From NCBI GenBank assembly GCA_016707895.1, contig JADJGV010000011.1:62001-126000 (forward strand): a stretch of DNA of 64,000 nt, in the 5' to 3' direction. Positions within the stretch are counted from its first letter, which is position 1. Each line of letters opens with the position of its first letter. Source of the stretch: Myxococcales bacterium. GTDB lineage: Bacteria > Myxococcota_A > Polyangia > Haliangiales > Haliangiaceae. Shown here piece after piece: positions 10,618-17,456 of the stretch. The notes below the pieces were generated by a model that saw nothing but the letters and a program-made list of their open reading frames with translations, had not been told where the DNA came from and made no database searches. The translations under genes were made by a program, and so were the position numbers.

Positions 10618-11133
10618 CTACTCGTTGACCGTGACCTTGATCATCTTCACCGGGGTGCGCGGGCGGTCGCGCTGATCGGTCGGCGTGGTCTCGATCTTCT
10701 TCACGATGTCCAGGCCGGCCGTCACCTTGCCGAACACCGGGTGCTTCGACTGGCCGGGGCTGAACCAGTCGAGGAAGCTGTTGTGCTTGGTGTTGACGAA
10801 GAACTGGCCGCCGCCCGAGTTGGGCTGGCCGGTGTTGGCCATCGACAGCGTGCCGATCTCGTTGGACGCCTTGAACGCCGGCGGGTGCTCGTCCTGGATG
10901 CGGCCGAACGGCGAGTTGCCGGTGCCCGCGCGCGGGCTGTTGGGGTCCTTGGAGAACTCGCAGCCGAACTGGATCATGAAGTCGGCGATGACGCGGTGGA
11001 AGTGCAGCCCGTCGTAGAAGCCGCTCTTGGCCAGCTTGATGAAGTTGCCGGCGGTGATGGGCATCTGCTCGAGGTAGATCTCGGCGGTGAAGGTGCCCAG
11101 GGACGTCTCGAAGGTCGCGGTCGGGTTCGCCAT
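10618..11133 (-). CDS. Peptidyl-prolyl cis-trans isomerase, cyclophilin type
   Basis: A 171-residue cyclophilin, which catalyses proline isomerisation during protein folding. Family motifs are plain: FYDGLHFHRVIADFMIQFG (the active-site FHRVI), GTLSMANTGQPNSGGGQFFVN (shown as SMANTGQPNSGGGQFF) and HPVFGKVTAGLDIVKKIE. There is no signal peptide, so it should act in the cytoplasm like PpiB. The active-site Arg is present in FHRVI, and the usual Trp that confers cyclosporin sensitivity is not evident. It is followed on the same strand by the TetR gene and diverges from the small lipoprotein gene at 11197 across 63 bases. Confidence 0.95.
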   Translation of the reverse strand: MANPTATFETSLGTFTAEIYLEQMPITAGNFIKLAKSGFYDGLHFHRVIADFMIQFGCEFSKDPNSPRAGTGNSPFGRIQDEHPPAFKASNEIGTLSMANTGQPNSGGGQFFVNTKHNSFLDWFSPGQSKHPVFGKVTAGLDIVKKIETTPTDQRDRPRTPVKMIKVTVNE

Positions 11134-11196
11134 GGGCCGTTGGTAACACGGGTTCTGGCGAAAGACAGCGGGCGGTCGGTGGGTTAGATATCCGGC

Positions 11197-11646
11197 ATGA
11201 AGCTCACCGTGCTCGCCGCGTCGCTCGCCCTCGCCCTCGCCGCTTGCGGCGGCAAGTCGGCCCCCACCACGCCCACCAACACCGGCGGCGACGACGGCGG
11301 TCGGATCGCCGCGCCCGGCACCGTGCTCGGCGATCCCGCGGTCTACGCCAAGGCCAAGGCGTCGACGATCGCGCTGCCGGCCGGCTACGACCAGACGATG
11401 CTGTGCGAGGGCGCGGCCACGCTCGGCGAGCTGATGACCGCGTGGGAGGCCGACCTCGGCGGCGCGATCAACGCCAGCTGCGACGGCGCCAAGTGCCGGG
11501 TCGACGTGGCGTCGAAGCCCGACCCCGCGTGCGACGCCGCGACCGACATCGAGGGCTGCGACGGCTCGGCGATGATGCTCGAGTTCGAGGTCGACGACGC
11601 CGGCGCGATCGTCCCGACGTCGCTGATGTGCATGGCCGCGGGCTGA
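11197..11646 (+). CDS. Small lipoprotein, function unknown
   Basis: A 149-residue protein with a classic lipoprotein signal (MKLTVLAASLALALAACGGK; lipobox LAAC at residues 14-17). A Gly/Thr/Pro-rich linker follows, then a compact domain of about 110 residues with six cysteines (LCEGAA, ASCDGAKCR, PACDAA, GCDGS, MCMAAG), probably disulfide-bonded outside the cytoplasm. I do not recognise the family. An AT-rich stretch (TTAGATATC) lies just before the start codon, and no Shine-Dalgarno sequence is apparent. It stands alone: divergent from the cyclophilin gene and followed by a 122-base gap before a convergent gene. Confidence 0.7.
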   Translation: MKLTVLAASLALALAACGGKSAPTTPTNTGGDDGGRIAAPGTVLGDPAVYAKAKASTIALPAGYDQTMLCEGAATLGELMTAWEADLGGAINASCDGAKCRVDVASKPDPACDAATDIEGCDGSAMMLEFEVDDAGAIVPTSLMCMAAG

Positions 11647-11695
11647 ACTGGATACCTGGGAAGGCCGCCGCGCCGCGGCGTGCTACCACCGACCG

Positions 11696-11827
11696 ATGGA
11701 CGGTCGGTTCGTCGTGGGGCTGCCGTTCGCGATCGGCGCGATCGCGGTGTTCGTGGTGCGCCCGGCGATCAGCGATCGAACGCCAGGGCGATCAGCGCGA
11801 GGATGCGCCTGGCCTCGGGGTCGGTGA
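11696..11827 (+). CDS. Possible 43-residue single-span membrane peptide
   Basis: A short frame beginning ATG GAC GGT. It starts MDGRFVVGLPFAIGAIAVF, giving one strongly hydrophobic span (residues about 5-24), then VRPA and a basic tail. It fills the otherwise unexplained gap between the lipoprotein at 11197-11646 and the convergent gene at 11769-12164, and its last 59 bases overlap that gene antisense. No ribosome-binding site is visible, and the tail is what any antisense frame might give. The hydrophobic span is the only positive sign, so confidence is low. Confidence 0.25.
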   Translation: MDGRFVVGLPFAIGAIAVFVVRPAISDRTPGRSARGCAWPRGR

Positions 11828-12164
11828 CGTTCTCGTCGATGAAGCCGTGGACGAACGGCTGCACCTGGGCCAGCAGCGCGAGCGAGTCGCCGCCGGCGGC
11901 GCGGTCGAGATCGTCGAAGCTGACGATCCGCGGCGACCGGCCGGTGCCGCGCTGGAAGAACTGCCCGATCAGCGCCGCGTGGAAGACCACGTTGACGATC
12001 GCGTCGGCGCCGCCGAGCTCGACGTCGTGGGCGCTGATGTACTGGGTGATCGCGGACTGGGCCTGGACGAAGCCGCCCACCAGCACCGCGGCGTAGTTGG
12101 GGTCGCTCATCTTCTTCGACGCCTCGGCGACGACCGCGGTGACGGCTTCTTTCGGTAGCGGCAT
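11769..12164 (-). CDS. Conserved-looking helical protein of unknown function
   Basis: 131 residues from the ATG giving MPLPKEAVTAVVAEASKK. It has no signal peptide and no membrane span, and is predicted to be mostly helical and cytoplasmic. Parts read like a short dimerisation or regulatory domain (DPNYAAVLVGGFVQAQSAITQYI and VNVVFHAALIGQFFQ, quoted here as segments). No catalytic motif was recognised. The start codon overlaps the stop codon of the gene before it by one base (TGATG), so it is translated together with the probable redox protein at 12164-12685 and likely works with it. The longer open frame upstream of this ATG is a shadow of that gene. Confidence 0.7.
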   Translation of the reverse strand: MPLPKEAVTAVVAEASKKMSDPNYAAVLVGGFVQAQSAITQYISAHDVELGGADAIVNVVFHAALIGQFFQRGTGRSPRIVSFDDLDRAAGGDSLALLAQVQPFVHGFIDENVTDPEARRILALIALAFDR

Positions 12165-12685
12165 CAGGGCTCCTCGGGGATGGCGGTGATGGGTGGCGGC
12201 GTGGCGGCGAAGCGGCACAGCGCCTCGGCGGTGAGCGCCGCGACCTGCGCGGCGAGGCTGGTGCAGAAGGCCAGGCGGCGTGGCCCGGCGAAGTCGCCGA
12301 GCGGGCGCACCAGGTTGTTGCAGATGACGTCGGGAGAGGCGCCGCGATCGATGCCCGCGGCGGCCGCCTGATACCACGTGATCGCGCCGCGCAGCGCGGC
12401 CGTCACCGCGCCGGTGGGGTCGGGATCGCCGAGCAGCTCGCCGAGCACGTGCTCGCCGGCGCGCAGCGCGCCGCAGGTGCCGGCGCCGGTGATGCCGCCG
12501 CGGCGCAGCACCTGGTACGGCGCGGTCGGGCGGCCGAAGACCTCGGCCACCGCGATGCCGCAGCTGCGGTGGGCCACCCGCACGCCCTCGTACAGCGTGT
12601 GCGCGGTCGCACGCGCGCGCGCCACGTAGGCCTGCTCGACGGGGTCGAGCGGGCGGGTCGCGGGGTCCTGCCTGGACTCGACCAT
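12164..12685 (-). CDS. Probable redox protein of the C_GCAxxG_C_C family
   Basis: A 173-residue protein. Its cysteine pattern matches the C-GCAxxG-C-C family: RSCGIAVAEVFG near residue 42, GAGTCGALRAGEHVLG near 70, VICNNLVRPLGDF near 125 and LAFCTSLAAQVAALTAEAL near 145. Members are putative redox-active proteins, often found beside electron-transfer or metal-reduction genes, but their biochemistry is largely unknown. The central motif reads GTCGAL rather than the textbook GCAxxG, so the assignment is good but not certain. It is the first gene of a two-gene unit with 11769-12164 (one-base overlap) and diverges from the TonB-like gene at 12716. Confidence 0.62.
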   Translation of the reverse strand: MVESRQDPATRPLDPVEQAYVARARATAHTLYEGVRVAHRSCGIAVAEVFGRPTAPYQVLRRGGITGAGTCGALRAGEHVLGELLGDPDPTGAVTAALRGAITWYQAAAAGIDRGASPDVICNNLVRPLGDFAGPRRLAFCTSLAAQVAALTAEALCRFAATPPPITAIPEEP

Positions 12686-12715
12686 GGGGTGATGCTACTG
12701 CCGAGGCGAGCCCTG

Positions 12716-14236
12716 ATGGAACCCGCGATGCCTCGAGACCGCGCCCGCTTCGTCCGGCGCGCCGCGTTCGTCTCGCTGGCGTTGCACGGCCTGGCGCTGT
12801 GGGGCCTCGCGTCGAGCGGCCGGTCGCGGCCGCCGCGGCGGCCGCCAGCGTTCGCGGTCGATCTGGCCCCGCCGCCGCCCAAGGCCGAGAAGCTGGCGCC
12901 GGAGCTCGAGGACCGGCCGGCGCCGGCCACGACCGCCGCGACCGATCCCGGGCCGCCGCTGCCCACCGAGCCGGCGCCGCCGATCGAGGGCCTCGGGCTG
13001 GCCGACGCGGGCGTCGACGCCGCGCCGGCCATCGACGCCGGACGCCGCCGCCGCGACGCGGGGCTCGACGCCGCCGAGCCGTGGGACGCCGGCGTCGACG
13101 CCGAGCTGGCCGACGCCGGGGTCGGCCCCGGCGGGGCGGCGGCCGAAGGCGACGCCGGGGGGGTCGCGGCGGTCGCTGACGGCGGGCTCGGGGATGGCGG
13201 CGCGGGCATCGCGAGCGCCGCGCTCGACGGCGGCAGCGGCACCGTCCAGGCCGATCCCGCCGGCGACGTGACCGCCAAGCCGTCGCCGGGCACCGCCTCG
13301 GACCTGCGGCGGTTCTTCCCGCCGGGGCACCAGGTCAGCGTGCTGGTGCGGCTCGATCGGCTGCGCGACACCGAGTGGGCGCCGCGGGTCGACGCGATCT
13401 TCGCGCCGATGCCCGACTACCGCGCGCTGGTCGGCGGCACCGGCGTGGCGCTGACCGACACCTTCGAGACGCTGGGGATCTCGACGCCCGAGCCGGCCGA
13501 CGCCACCGCCACGACGCTGGTGGTGCGGGCCCGGCCGGCGCCGGCCGCGCTGCGCGACCTGCTCGACGCCGACGACGGCCCGGTCGCGTGGTCGCCGGTG
13601 GTCGGCGGCGCGCTGGGGCGGCGGGCGCCGTCGCCGCGGCTGTTCCCCGGCGACCACCGCGTGTTCTTGCAGTGGCGCCTGGGCTGGACCGCGCTGGCGC
13701 AGCCGATCGATCTGCGCGGCCTGCTGGCGCCGCGCGGCGGGCCGCTCGACGTCGACACGCCGACCGCGACCTTGCCGGTGTGGCTGCAGCGGGTCGCCGA
13801 TCTCGAGGCCGAGGCCGGCGAGCCCACCGGCCCGGCGCTGATGGCCACCGCGTCGGGCATCTTCCCGCGCTCGCTGCCCATCCCCTACGGCAGCGGCGGC
13901 GACCTGCCGGGCCCGGACCGCGCCACGGTCACGCTCGAGCTCGATCCCCAGGGCTTCCTGGTCCGCGGGAATGTCCGGTTTCCGGACGAATCGGCGGCGG
14001 CGACCGCGGCCGACCTGATCATGCGGCTGCGGCTGCAGATCCTCGACGATCGCGTCACCGCGTTCGCGCTCGGCCAGGCCGGCGCGCTCAACGCCATCAA
14101 GGGCCTGTCGATCGAGCGCACCGGGCGCCGGCTGGCCTTCGCGACGTCGATCAGCGTCGCCGACGCCCGCAACTTCCTGACCGTGGTCGCGACCATGGTC
14201 GACGGCTACTTCGCCAGCCGCCGCGCGCCGCCTTGA
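12716..14236 (+). CDS. TonB-like membrane-anchored protein with long Pro/Ala/Asp linker
   Basis: About 506 residues. The N-terminus is a single membrane anchor of TonB style (FVSLALHGLALWGLA, residues about 18-32, with the His found in TonB and related periplasm-spanning proteins). Next comes a 170-residue Pro/Ala/Gly/Asp-rich linker with repeated DAG motifs (VDAAPAIDAGR, AGLDAAEPWDAG). A folded periplasmic domain (about 190-506) has no family I recognise. Large proteins of this layout are common in myxobacteria, often linked to gliding or envelope machinery, but nothing here proves that role. In-frame ATGs occur at 12692, 12716 and 12728; the middle one is chosen arbitrarily, as none has a convincing Shine-Dalgarno sequence. 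Confidence 0.72.
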   Translation: MEPAMPRDRARFVRRAAFVSLALHGLALWGLASSGRSRPPRRPPAFAVDLAPPPPKAEKLAPELEDRPAPATTAATDPGPPLPTEPAPPIEGLGLADAGVDAAPAIDAGRRRRDAGLDAAEPWDAGVDAELADAGVGPGGAAAEGDAGGVAAVADGGLGDGGAGIASAALDGGSGTVQADPAGDVTAKPSPGTASDLRRFFPPGHQVSVLVRLDRLRDTEWAPRVDAIFAPMPDYRALVGGTGVALTDTFETLGISTPEPADATATTLVVRARPAPAALRDLLDADDGPVAWSPVVGGALGRRAPSPRLFPGDHRVFLQWRLGWTALAQPIDLRGLLAPRGGPLDVDTPTATLPVWLQRVADLEAEAGEPTGPALMATASGIFPRSLPIPYGSGGDLPGPDRATVTLELDPQGFLVRGNVRFPDESAAATAADLIMRLRLQILDDRVTAFALGQAGALNAIKGLSIERTGRRLAFATSISVADARNFLTVVATMVDGYFASRRAPP

Positions 14237-14267
14237 ATCAGGGGCGGCGACGACGCACACTCGAGGC

Positions 14268-15347
14268 GTGCGCAGCGCCTCGGAGCCCGGGCCGGTCGAT
14301 GGCCCCGCCGGTCCCCCGTGGGGCGGGCGCCGCGTCGCGGGTCGGTTGGCCGCGGGCTGCGCGAGCGGGTTGGCCGCGGCGCTCGCCCTCGCCGCCGCCT
14401 GCCGGCCGGTCGGCACGCCCCCCCTGGCGCCGGCCGGCGACCCGCGCGACGACGGCGTCGGCGTGCTCGCGCGGATGTCGCACCAGGTGCGGCTCGACGG
14501 CGCCGGCGACGAGGCCGGCGACTCGGGGTACCGCGACTACCTGCCCGATCGCGACCGGTCCGAGGACAGCGACCCGCTGGCCTACGCCGGCTATGGCTAC
14601 GGTGGGTTCGGCTACGGCGGGTTCGGCTACGGCGGCGATGGCTACGGCGGCCTCGGCGGGCTGGCGCTCGGCTACGGCGCGCCCCCGCCCCCGCCGGCGT
14701 CGACGTACGAGGCGGTCGGCTTCGGCGACCTCGGCCGCATCGAGGGCACGCTGACCTGGGCCGGCAGCGCCGGCGTGGCCTGGCCCGCCGACTGCGCGCT
14801 GGCGCGGACCGCGGTGCGCGGCGCGCCCGTGGCCGGCGCGGTCGCGTACCTCGACAAGCTCGAGCGCGGCCGGGCGGGCATGGTGCAGACCACCGCGGTG
14901 CTGACCGCCACGCCGTGCGGGCTCGCCCCCGCGGTGCAGCTGGTCAGCCCGGTGCCCGCGGTCGTCACGATCGAGAGCCACCGCAGCGCGGGCGTGATCC
15001 TCACCGCGCGGGCCATCAGCGACGAGCAGGTCGAGCTCGACCCCGGCGGCCGAGTCGAGCTGGCGCTGGATCGCCCCGGCCCCACCCGCGTGTCGGGGGC
15101 GGGGTTGGCGCCGGCGTGGCTGTGGGCGCTGCCGCACCCGTACTACGCCGTGACCGACGCCCGCGGGCGCTTCGTCCTGGACGACGTCCCGCCTGGCAGC
15201 TACACGCTCGTCGTGTGGGCCGCCCCGCTGGCCACGGCGGTCGGCGCCGATGGGCCGACCTGGTCGGCGCCGATCAGCGAGAAGCACACGGTGGTCGTGC
15301 GCGCCAGCGGGACCGCCGCCGTCAGCTACGCCCTGACGCCGCCATGA
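14268..15347 (+). CDS. Lipoprotein with Gly-Tyr repeats and carboxypeptidase-regulatory-like domain
   Basis: About 359 residues from a GTG start. An N-terminal hydrophobic segment ends in a lipobox-like LAAAC (residues about 41-45), so it is probably a lipoprotein. Residues about 108-135 are a Gly-Tyr-rich run (GYGYGGFGYGGFGYGG). The C-terminal 60 residues contain DARGRFVLDDVPPGSYTLVVW, typical of carboxypeptidase-regulatory-like beta-sandwich domains that bind surface ligands or act as structural modules. Myxobacteria encode many such proteins at the cell surface. The gene follows the TonB-like gene by 31 bases on the same strand and may be co-transcribed. An alternative start further in is possible because the first 25 residues are not signal-like. 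Confidence 0.68.
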   Translation: MRSASEPGPVDGPAGPPWGGRRVAGRLAAGCASGLAAALALAAACRPVGTPPLAPAGDPRDDGVGVLARMSHQVRLDGAGDEAGDSGYRDYLPDRDRSEDSDPLAYAGYGYGGFGYGGFGYGGDGYGGLGGLALGYGAPPPPPASTYEAVGFGDLGRIEGTLTWAGSAGVAWPADCALARTAVRGAPVAGAVAYLDKLERGRAGMVQTTAVLTATPCGLAPAVQLVSPVPAVVTIESHRSAGVILTARAISDEQVELDPGGRVELALDRPGPTRVSGAGLAPAWLWALPHPYYAVTDARGRFVLDDVPPGSYTLVVWAAPLATAVGADGPTWSAPISEKHTVVVRASGTAAVSYALTPP

Positions 15348-15413
15348 GCTGAGCGCGGCGCGCGCGGCGCGGAAGGGGTGCGGCGAGCCCGATCGCGGCG
15401 GGAGTGGACGGAA

Positions 15414-15496
15414 CCGGACAGCCGGGCGTGTCCGGGCCGTGGCCGGATTCCGGCCATTTGTCCGGCGAACCGGACGGATTCGTCCGAGATTCGGAC
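15414..15496 (+). repeat. Five consecutive TCCGG-type inverted repeats (tandem hairpins) before the 93-residue protein gene
   Basis: Within 83 bases there are five perfect short dyads: CCGGACA/TGTCCGG (15414-15420 with 15429-15435), GGCCGGA/TCCGGCC (15441-15447 with 15449-15455), GTCCGG/CCGGAC (15460-15465 with 15470-15475, CGAA loop), CGGACG/CGTCCG (15471-15476 with 15481-15486) and GTCCGA/TCGGAC (15482-15487 with 15491-15496). Neighbouring arms share sequence, so mutually exclusive pairings are possible. The block lies in the 251-base gap after the gene ending at 15347 and ends about 100 bases before the start at 15599. It could be a terminator, an RNA switch or a multi-site operator. Confidence 0.5.
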
Positions 15497-15598
15497 ACGA
15501 ACCACGAGAGATCGCGGGGTTGGCGTAGGCACGCGGGTTGAAAGGGGCGAGCGCACACCCGACGGCACCCGCCGTCATCTCAACCAGGAGTCAACGTC

Positions 15599-15880
15599 AT
15601 GAGTTTCGCGACCGCAGGCAGTGGGTTTGGCAACAAGGGGCGCATGTTCAAGGTGCTGTGCCCGATCGAACGGAAGGACGGGAGCACGCACTGGCTGCGG
15701 ATCGGCTCCGGCTTCCCCAACAAGGACCAGTCGGTCAACATCTACCTCGACGTCCTGCCCGTCAACCTCAAGCTCCAGCTGCGCGAGCTGGACGAGGAGG
15801 ACCTGCAGCCGCGGGCCAAGCGGGCCAGCGCGACCACCGGCGAGGCGACGAGCCGCCCGGGCGAGGCGCTGCCGTTCTGA
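15599..15880 (+). CDS. Small conserved-type protein, function unknown
   Basis: 93 residues, beginning MSFATAGSGFGNKGRMF. A compact beta-rich core covers residues about 15-65 (FKVLCPIERKDGSTHWLRIG, SGFPNKDQSVNIYLDVLPV, LQLRELDEEDL), followed by a polar tail ending EALPF. The core has the feel of a small single-domain protein, but I cannot name the family. There is no signal peptide. A good ribosome-binding site (CCAGGAG) stands 9 bases before the ATG, and the next gene, comEA-like, has nearly the same leader (CCAGGAG before its ATG) 83 bases downstream. The two are probably one transcription unit, with the tandem hairpins at 15414-15496 in the leader. Confidence 0.72.
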   Translation: MSFATAGSGFGNKGRMFKVLCPIERKDGSTHWLRIGSGFPNKDQSVNIYLDVLPVNLKLQLRELDEEDLQPRAKRASATTGEATSRPGEALPF

Positions 15881-15963
15881 ACCCGCGACGCGGCGCCGCG
15901 CGGCGCGAGCTCGTCGCCGCGCGGCCGCCGCACCCCAACCACGTTCAACACCAGGAGACCTCC

Positions 15964-16380
15964 ATGACCACGATCGAGACTCGTTCCCTCGCTCCCGCGC
16001 GCCGGCTCGCCGGCCGCACCCTCCCGGCGCTCGTCCTCGCGGCGTGCGCGTTGCTGTGGCTGCAGCCGCGCCCCGCCGCGGCGGCGCCCCCCGCGGTGGC
16101 AGCGGCGGCGGCCGACGACGGCACCGACGCGCCGACCGGCCGCAAGGCGACCAGCGGCAAGCTCAACCTCAACACCGCGACCGCCGAGCAGCTCGAGCTG
16201 CTGCCCGGCGTCGGGCCGGCCAAGGCCGAGCGCATCATCGCGTTCCGGCAGAAGCACGGCGCGTTCAAGCGGGTCGCCGATCTGCGGCGCGTGAAGGGCT
16301 TCGGCCGCAAGACGCTCAAGAAGCTCGAGCCGTTCCTCGACATCAAGGGCGAGACCACGCTGACCGCGCCGAGCGACTGA
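15964..16380 (+). CDS. comEA: ComEA-like helix-hairpin-helix DNA-binding protein
   Basis: 138 residues. The N-terminal 45 residues contain a hydrophobic signal/anchor (TLPALVLAACALLWL) followed by Ala/Pro sequence, so the protein is exported or membrane-tethered. The C-terminal domain is a double helix-hairpin-helix of ComEA type: LNLNTATAEQLELLPGVG, KAERIIAFRQKHGAFK and LRRVKGFGRKTLKKL. ComEA binds incoming DNA at the surface during natural transformation; in many bacteria similar stand-alone proteins have unproven roles. No other competence gene is nearby. The ribosome-binding site CCAGGAGA lies 7 bases before the ATG. Some ComEA-like proteins are not involved in transformation, so the symbol describes the fold rather than a proven role. 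Confidence 0.85.
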   Translation: MTTIETRSLAPARRLAGRTLPALVLAACALLWLQPRPAAAAPPAVAAAAADDGTDAPTGRKATSGKLNLNTATAEQLELLPGVGPAKAERIIAFRQKHGAFKRVADLRRVKGFGRKTLKKLEPFLDIKGETTLTAPSD

Positions 16381-16484
16381 TCCCCCTGGGAAGGTTTGTC
16401 GGCCGCGCGCGGCGTCGCACCATGTGGGTGCGGCTGCGCGCGAATCGGGTGCCCGCGGCGCCGAGCCGGCGCGGCGCCGCGCTA

Positions 16485-16490
16485 TATGAT
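16485..16490 (+). promoter_or_regulatory. -10 hexamer TATGAT just before the start codon (leaderless candidate)
   Basis: TATGAT (5 of 6 matches to TATAAT) in an otherwise GC-only stretch, ending 6 bases before the ATG at 16497. Transcription would start at or beside the A of the ATG. No clear -35 element and no Shine-Dalgarno sequence are present. Confidence 0.4.
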
Positions 16491-16496
16491 CGTCGC

Positions 16497-16793
16497 ATGA
16501 CCGACTCTGTGGGCATGCGGGTGGTTGGCACCATCCGGACCATCGAGTTGTACGCGGCGATGGCGAAGTTCCACAGCGTCGCGCCGCGGCAGGTCGCGCG
16601 GATCGTCCTCGAGATCGAGCAGGCCATCGACGAGGATGGCGGCGAGATCAACGTCGACAACCTGGCGGGGATGCACTTCCAGGGGCCGCCCGAGCTGGTG
16701 CCGCTGTTCGGGCCGGGCGACCGCGTCCAGATCGTGACGACCACGTCGAGCGGCATGCACATCGCCAGCATCAAGCCTGCGCCGCTCTCGTGA
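16497..16793 (+). CDS. Small protein, function unknown (weak HPr-like pattern)
   Basis: 98 residues from an ATG with no ribosome-binding site but a TATGAT box 6 bases upstream. There is no signal peptide and no membrane span. The order of elements recalls an HPr-type alpha/beta fold: FHSVAPRQVARIVLEIEQ (residues about 23-40, His followed by x-x-Ala-Pro and a helix), INVDNLAGMHFQG, then LFGPGDRVQIVTT. The resemblance is only by eye, and the phosphorylation-site consensus (H-x-R-P-A) is not met, so no function is assigned. It converges with the LysE exporter gene across 54 bases. Confidence 0.6.
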   Translation: MTDSVGMRVVGTIRTIELYAAMAKFHSVAPRQVARIVLEIEQAIDEDGGEINVDNLAGMHFQGPPELVPLFGPGDRVQIVTTTSSGMHIASIKPAPLS

Positions 16794-16847
16794 CGGCGCC
16801 CGCGCCGCCGACGAGGGCGCTGCCACGACGGCGTTGACCGAGGCGCC

Positions 16848-17456
16848 TCAACCGAGCAGCAACCAGGCGCCGCGGGCCATGATCATCAGCCCGACCGCGC
16901 CGAGCGCGAGCGGCGCCAGCCAGCCACGCGGGCGCCGCGCACGCGGGCGCCGCGCACGCGCCGCGAGCGCCGCCAGGGCCGCGAAGTAGCCAGCCGAGCC
17001 CAGCACCACGCCCGACGCCGCCGCGACGGCCGCGGCCAGCGACGGCAGCGCGACCGCGGCCGCGACCGCGAGCCAGGCGGTCAGGGCCGCCGGGTTCGGC
17101 AGGGTCAGCGCGAGGCCAAACCAGAACGGCCGCGCCGGGACGCCGGGCTGGGTCGCGGCGGGCGCCTGCCCCCGACGTCGTGACGCGAGCGCGGCGATGA
17201 TCAGCAGCGCGCCCGCGCCCAGGGACAGGGCCGCGCCGAGCCGAGGCCGGTGCGCGACGATCGCCGCGAGGCCGGTGAAGGCGGCGGCGGCGTGGACGCC
17301 GTCGGCGACCGCGCCGCCCAACCCGATCCGGGTCGCCGGCGCGCGGCCCGCGGTCGCGGCCGTCGCCACCACGGCGACGTTCACGACGCCGAGCGGGAGG
17401 CCGGTGACGACGCCGAGCGCGACCCCGAGCGCCGCGGCCTCGATGACGTCGCTCAC
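16848..17456 (-). CDS. LysE/RhtB-family amino-acid exporter
   Basis: 202 residues with about six hydrophobic helices. The N-terminal signature of the family is visible as ALGVVTGLPLGVVNVAVVATA (GxxxGxPxGxV type), followed by ATRIGLGGAVADGVHAAAAF and, after a polar loop, FGLALTLPNPAALTAWLA, the conserved NP motif of LysE transporters. Members export amino acids or related small molecules through the inner membrane; the substrate cannot be told. It starts with GTG at 17456, overlapping the kinase stop by four bases (GTGA), so it is translationally coupled to the upstream Ser/Thr kinase gene. That coupling is unusual but may only reflect compact packing. Confidence 0.85.
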   Translation of the reverse strand: MSDVIEAAALGVALGVVTGLPLGVVNVAVVATAATAGRAPATRIGLGGAVADGVHAAAAFTGLAAIVAHRPRLGAALSLGAGALLIIAALASRRRGQAPAATQPGVPARPFWFGLALTLPNPAALTAWLAVAAAVALPSLAAAVAAASGVVLGSAGYFAALAALAARARRPRARRPRGWLAPLALGAVGLMIMARGAWLLLG

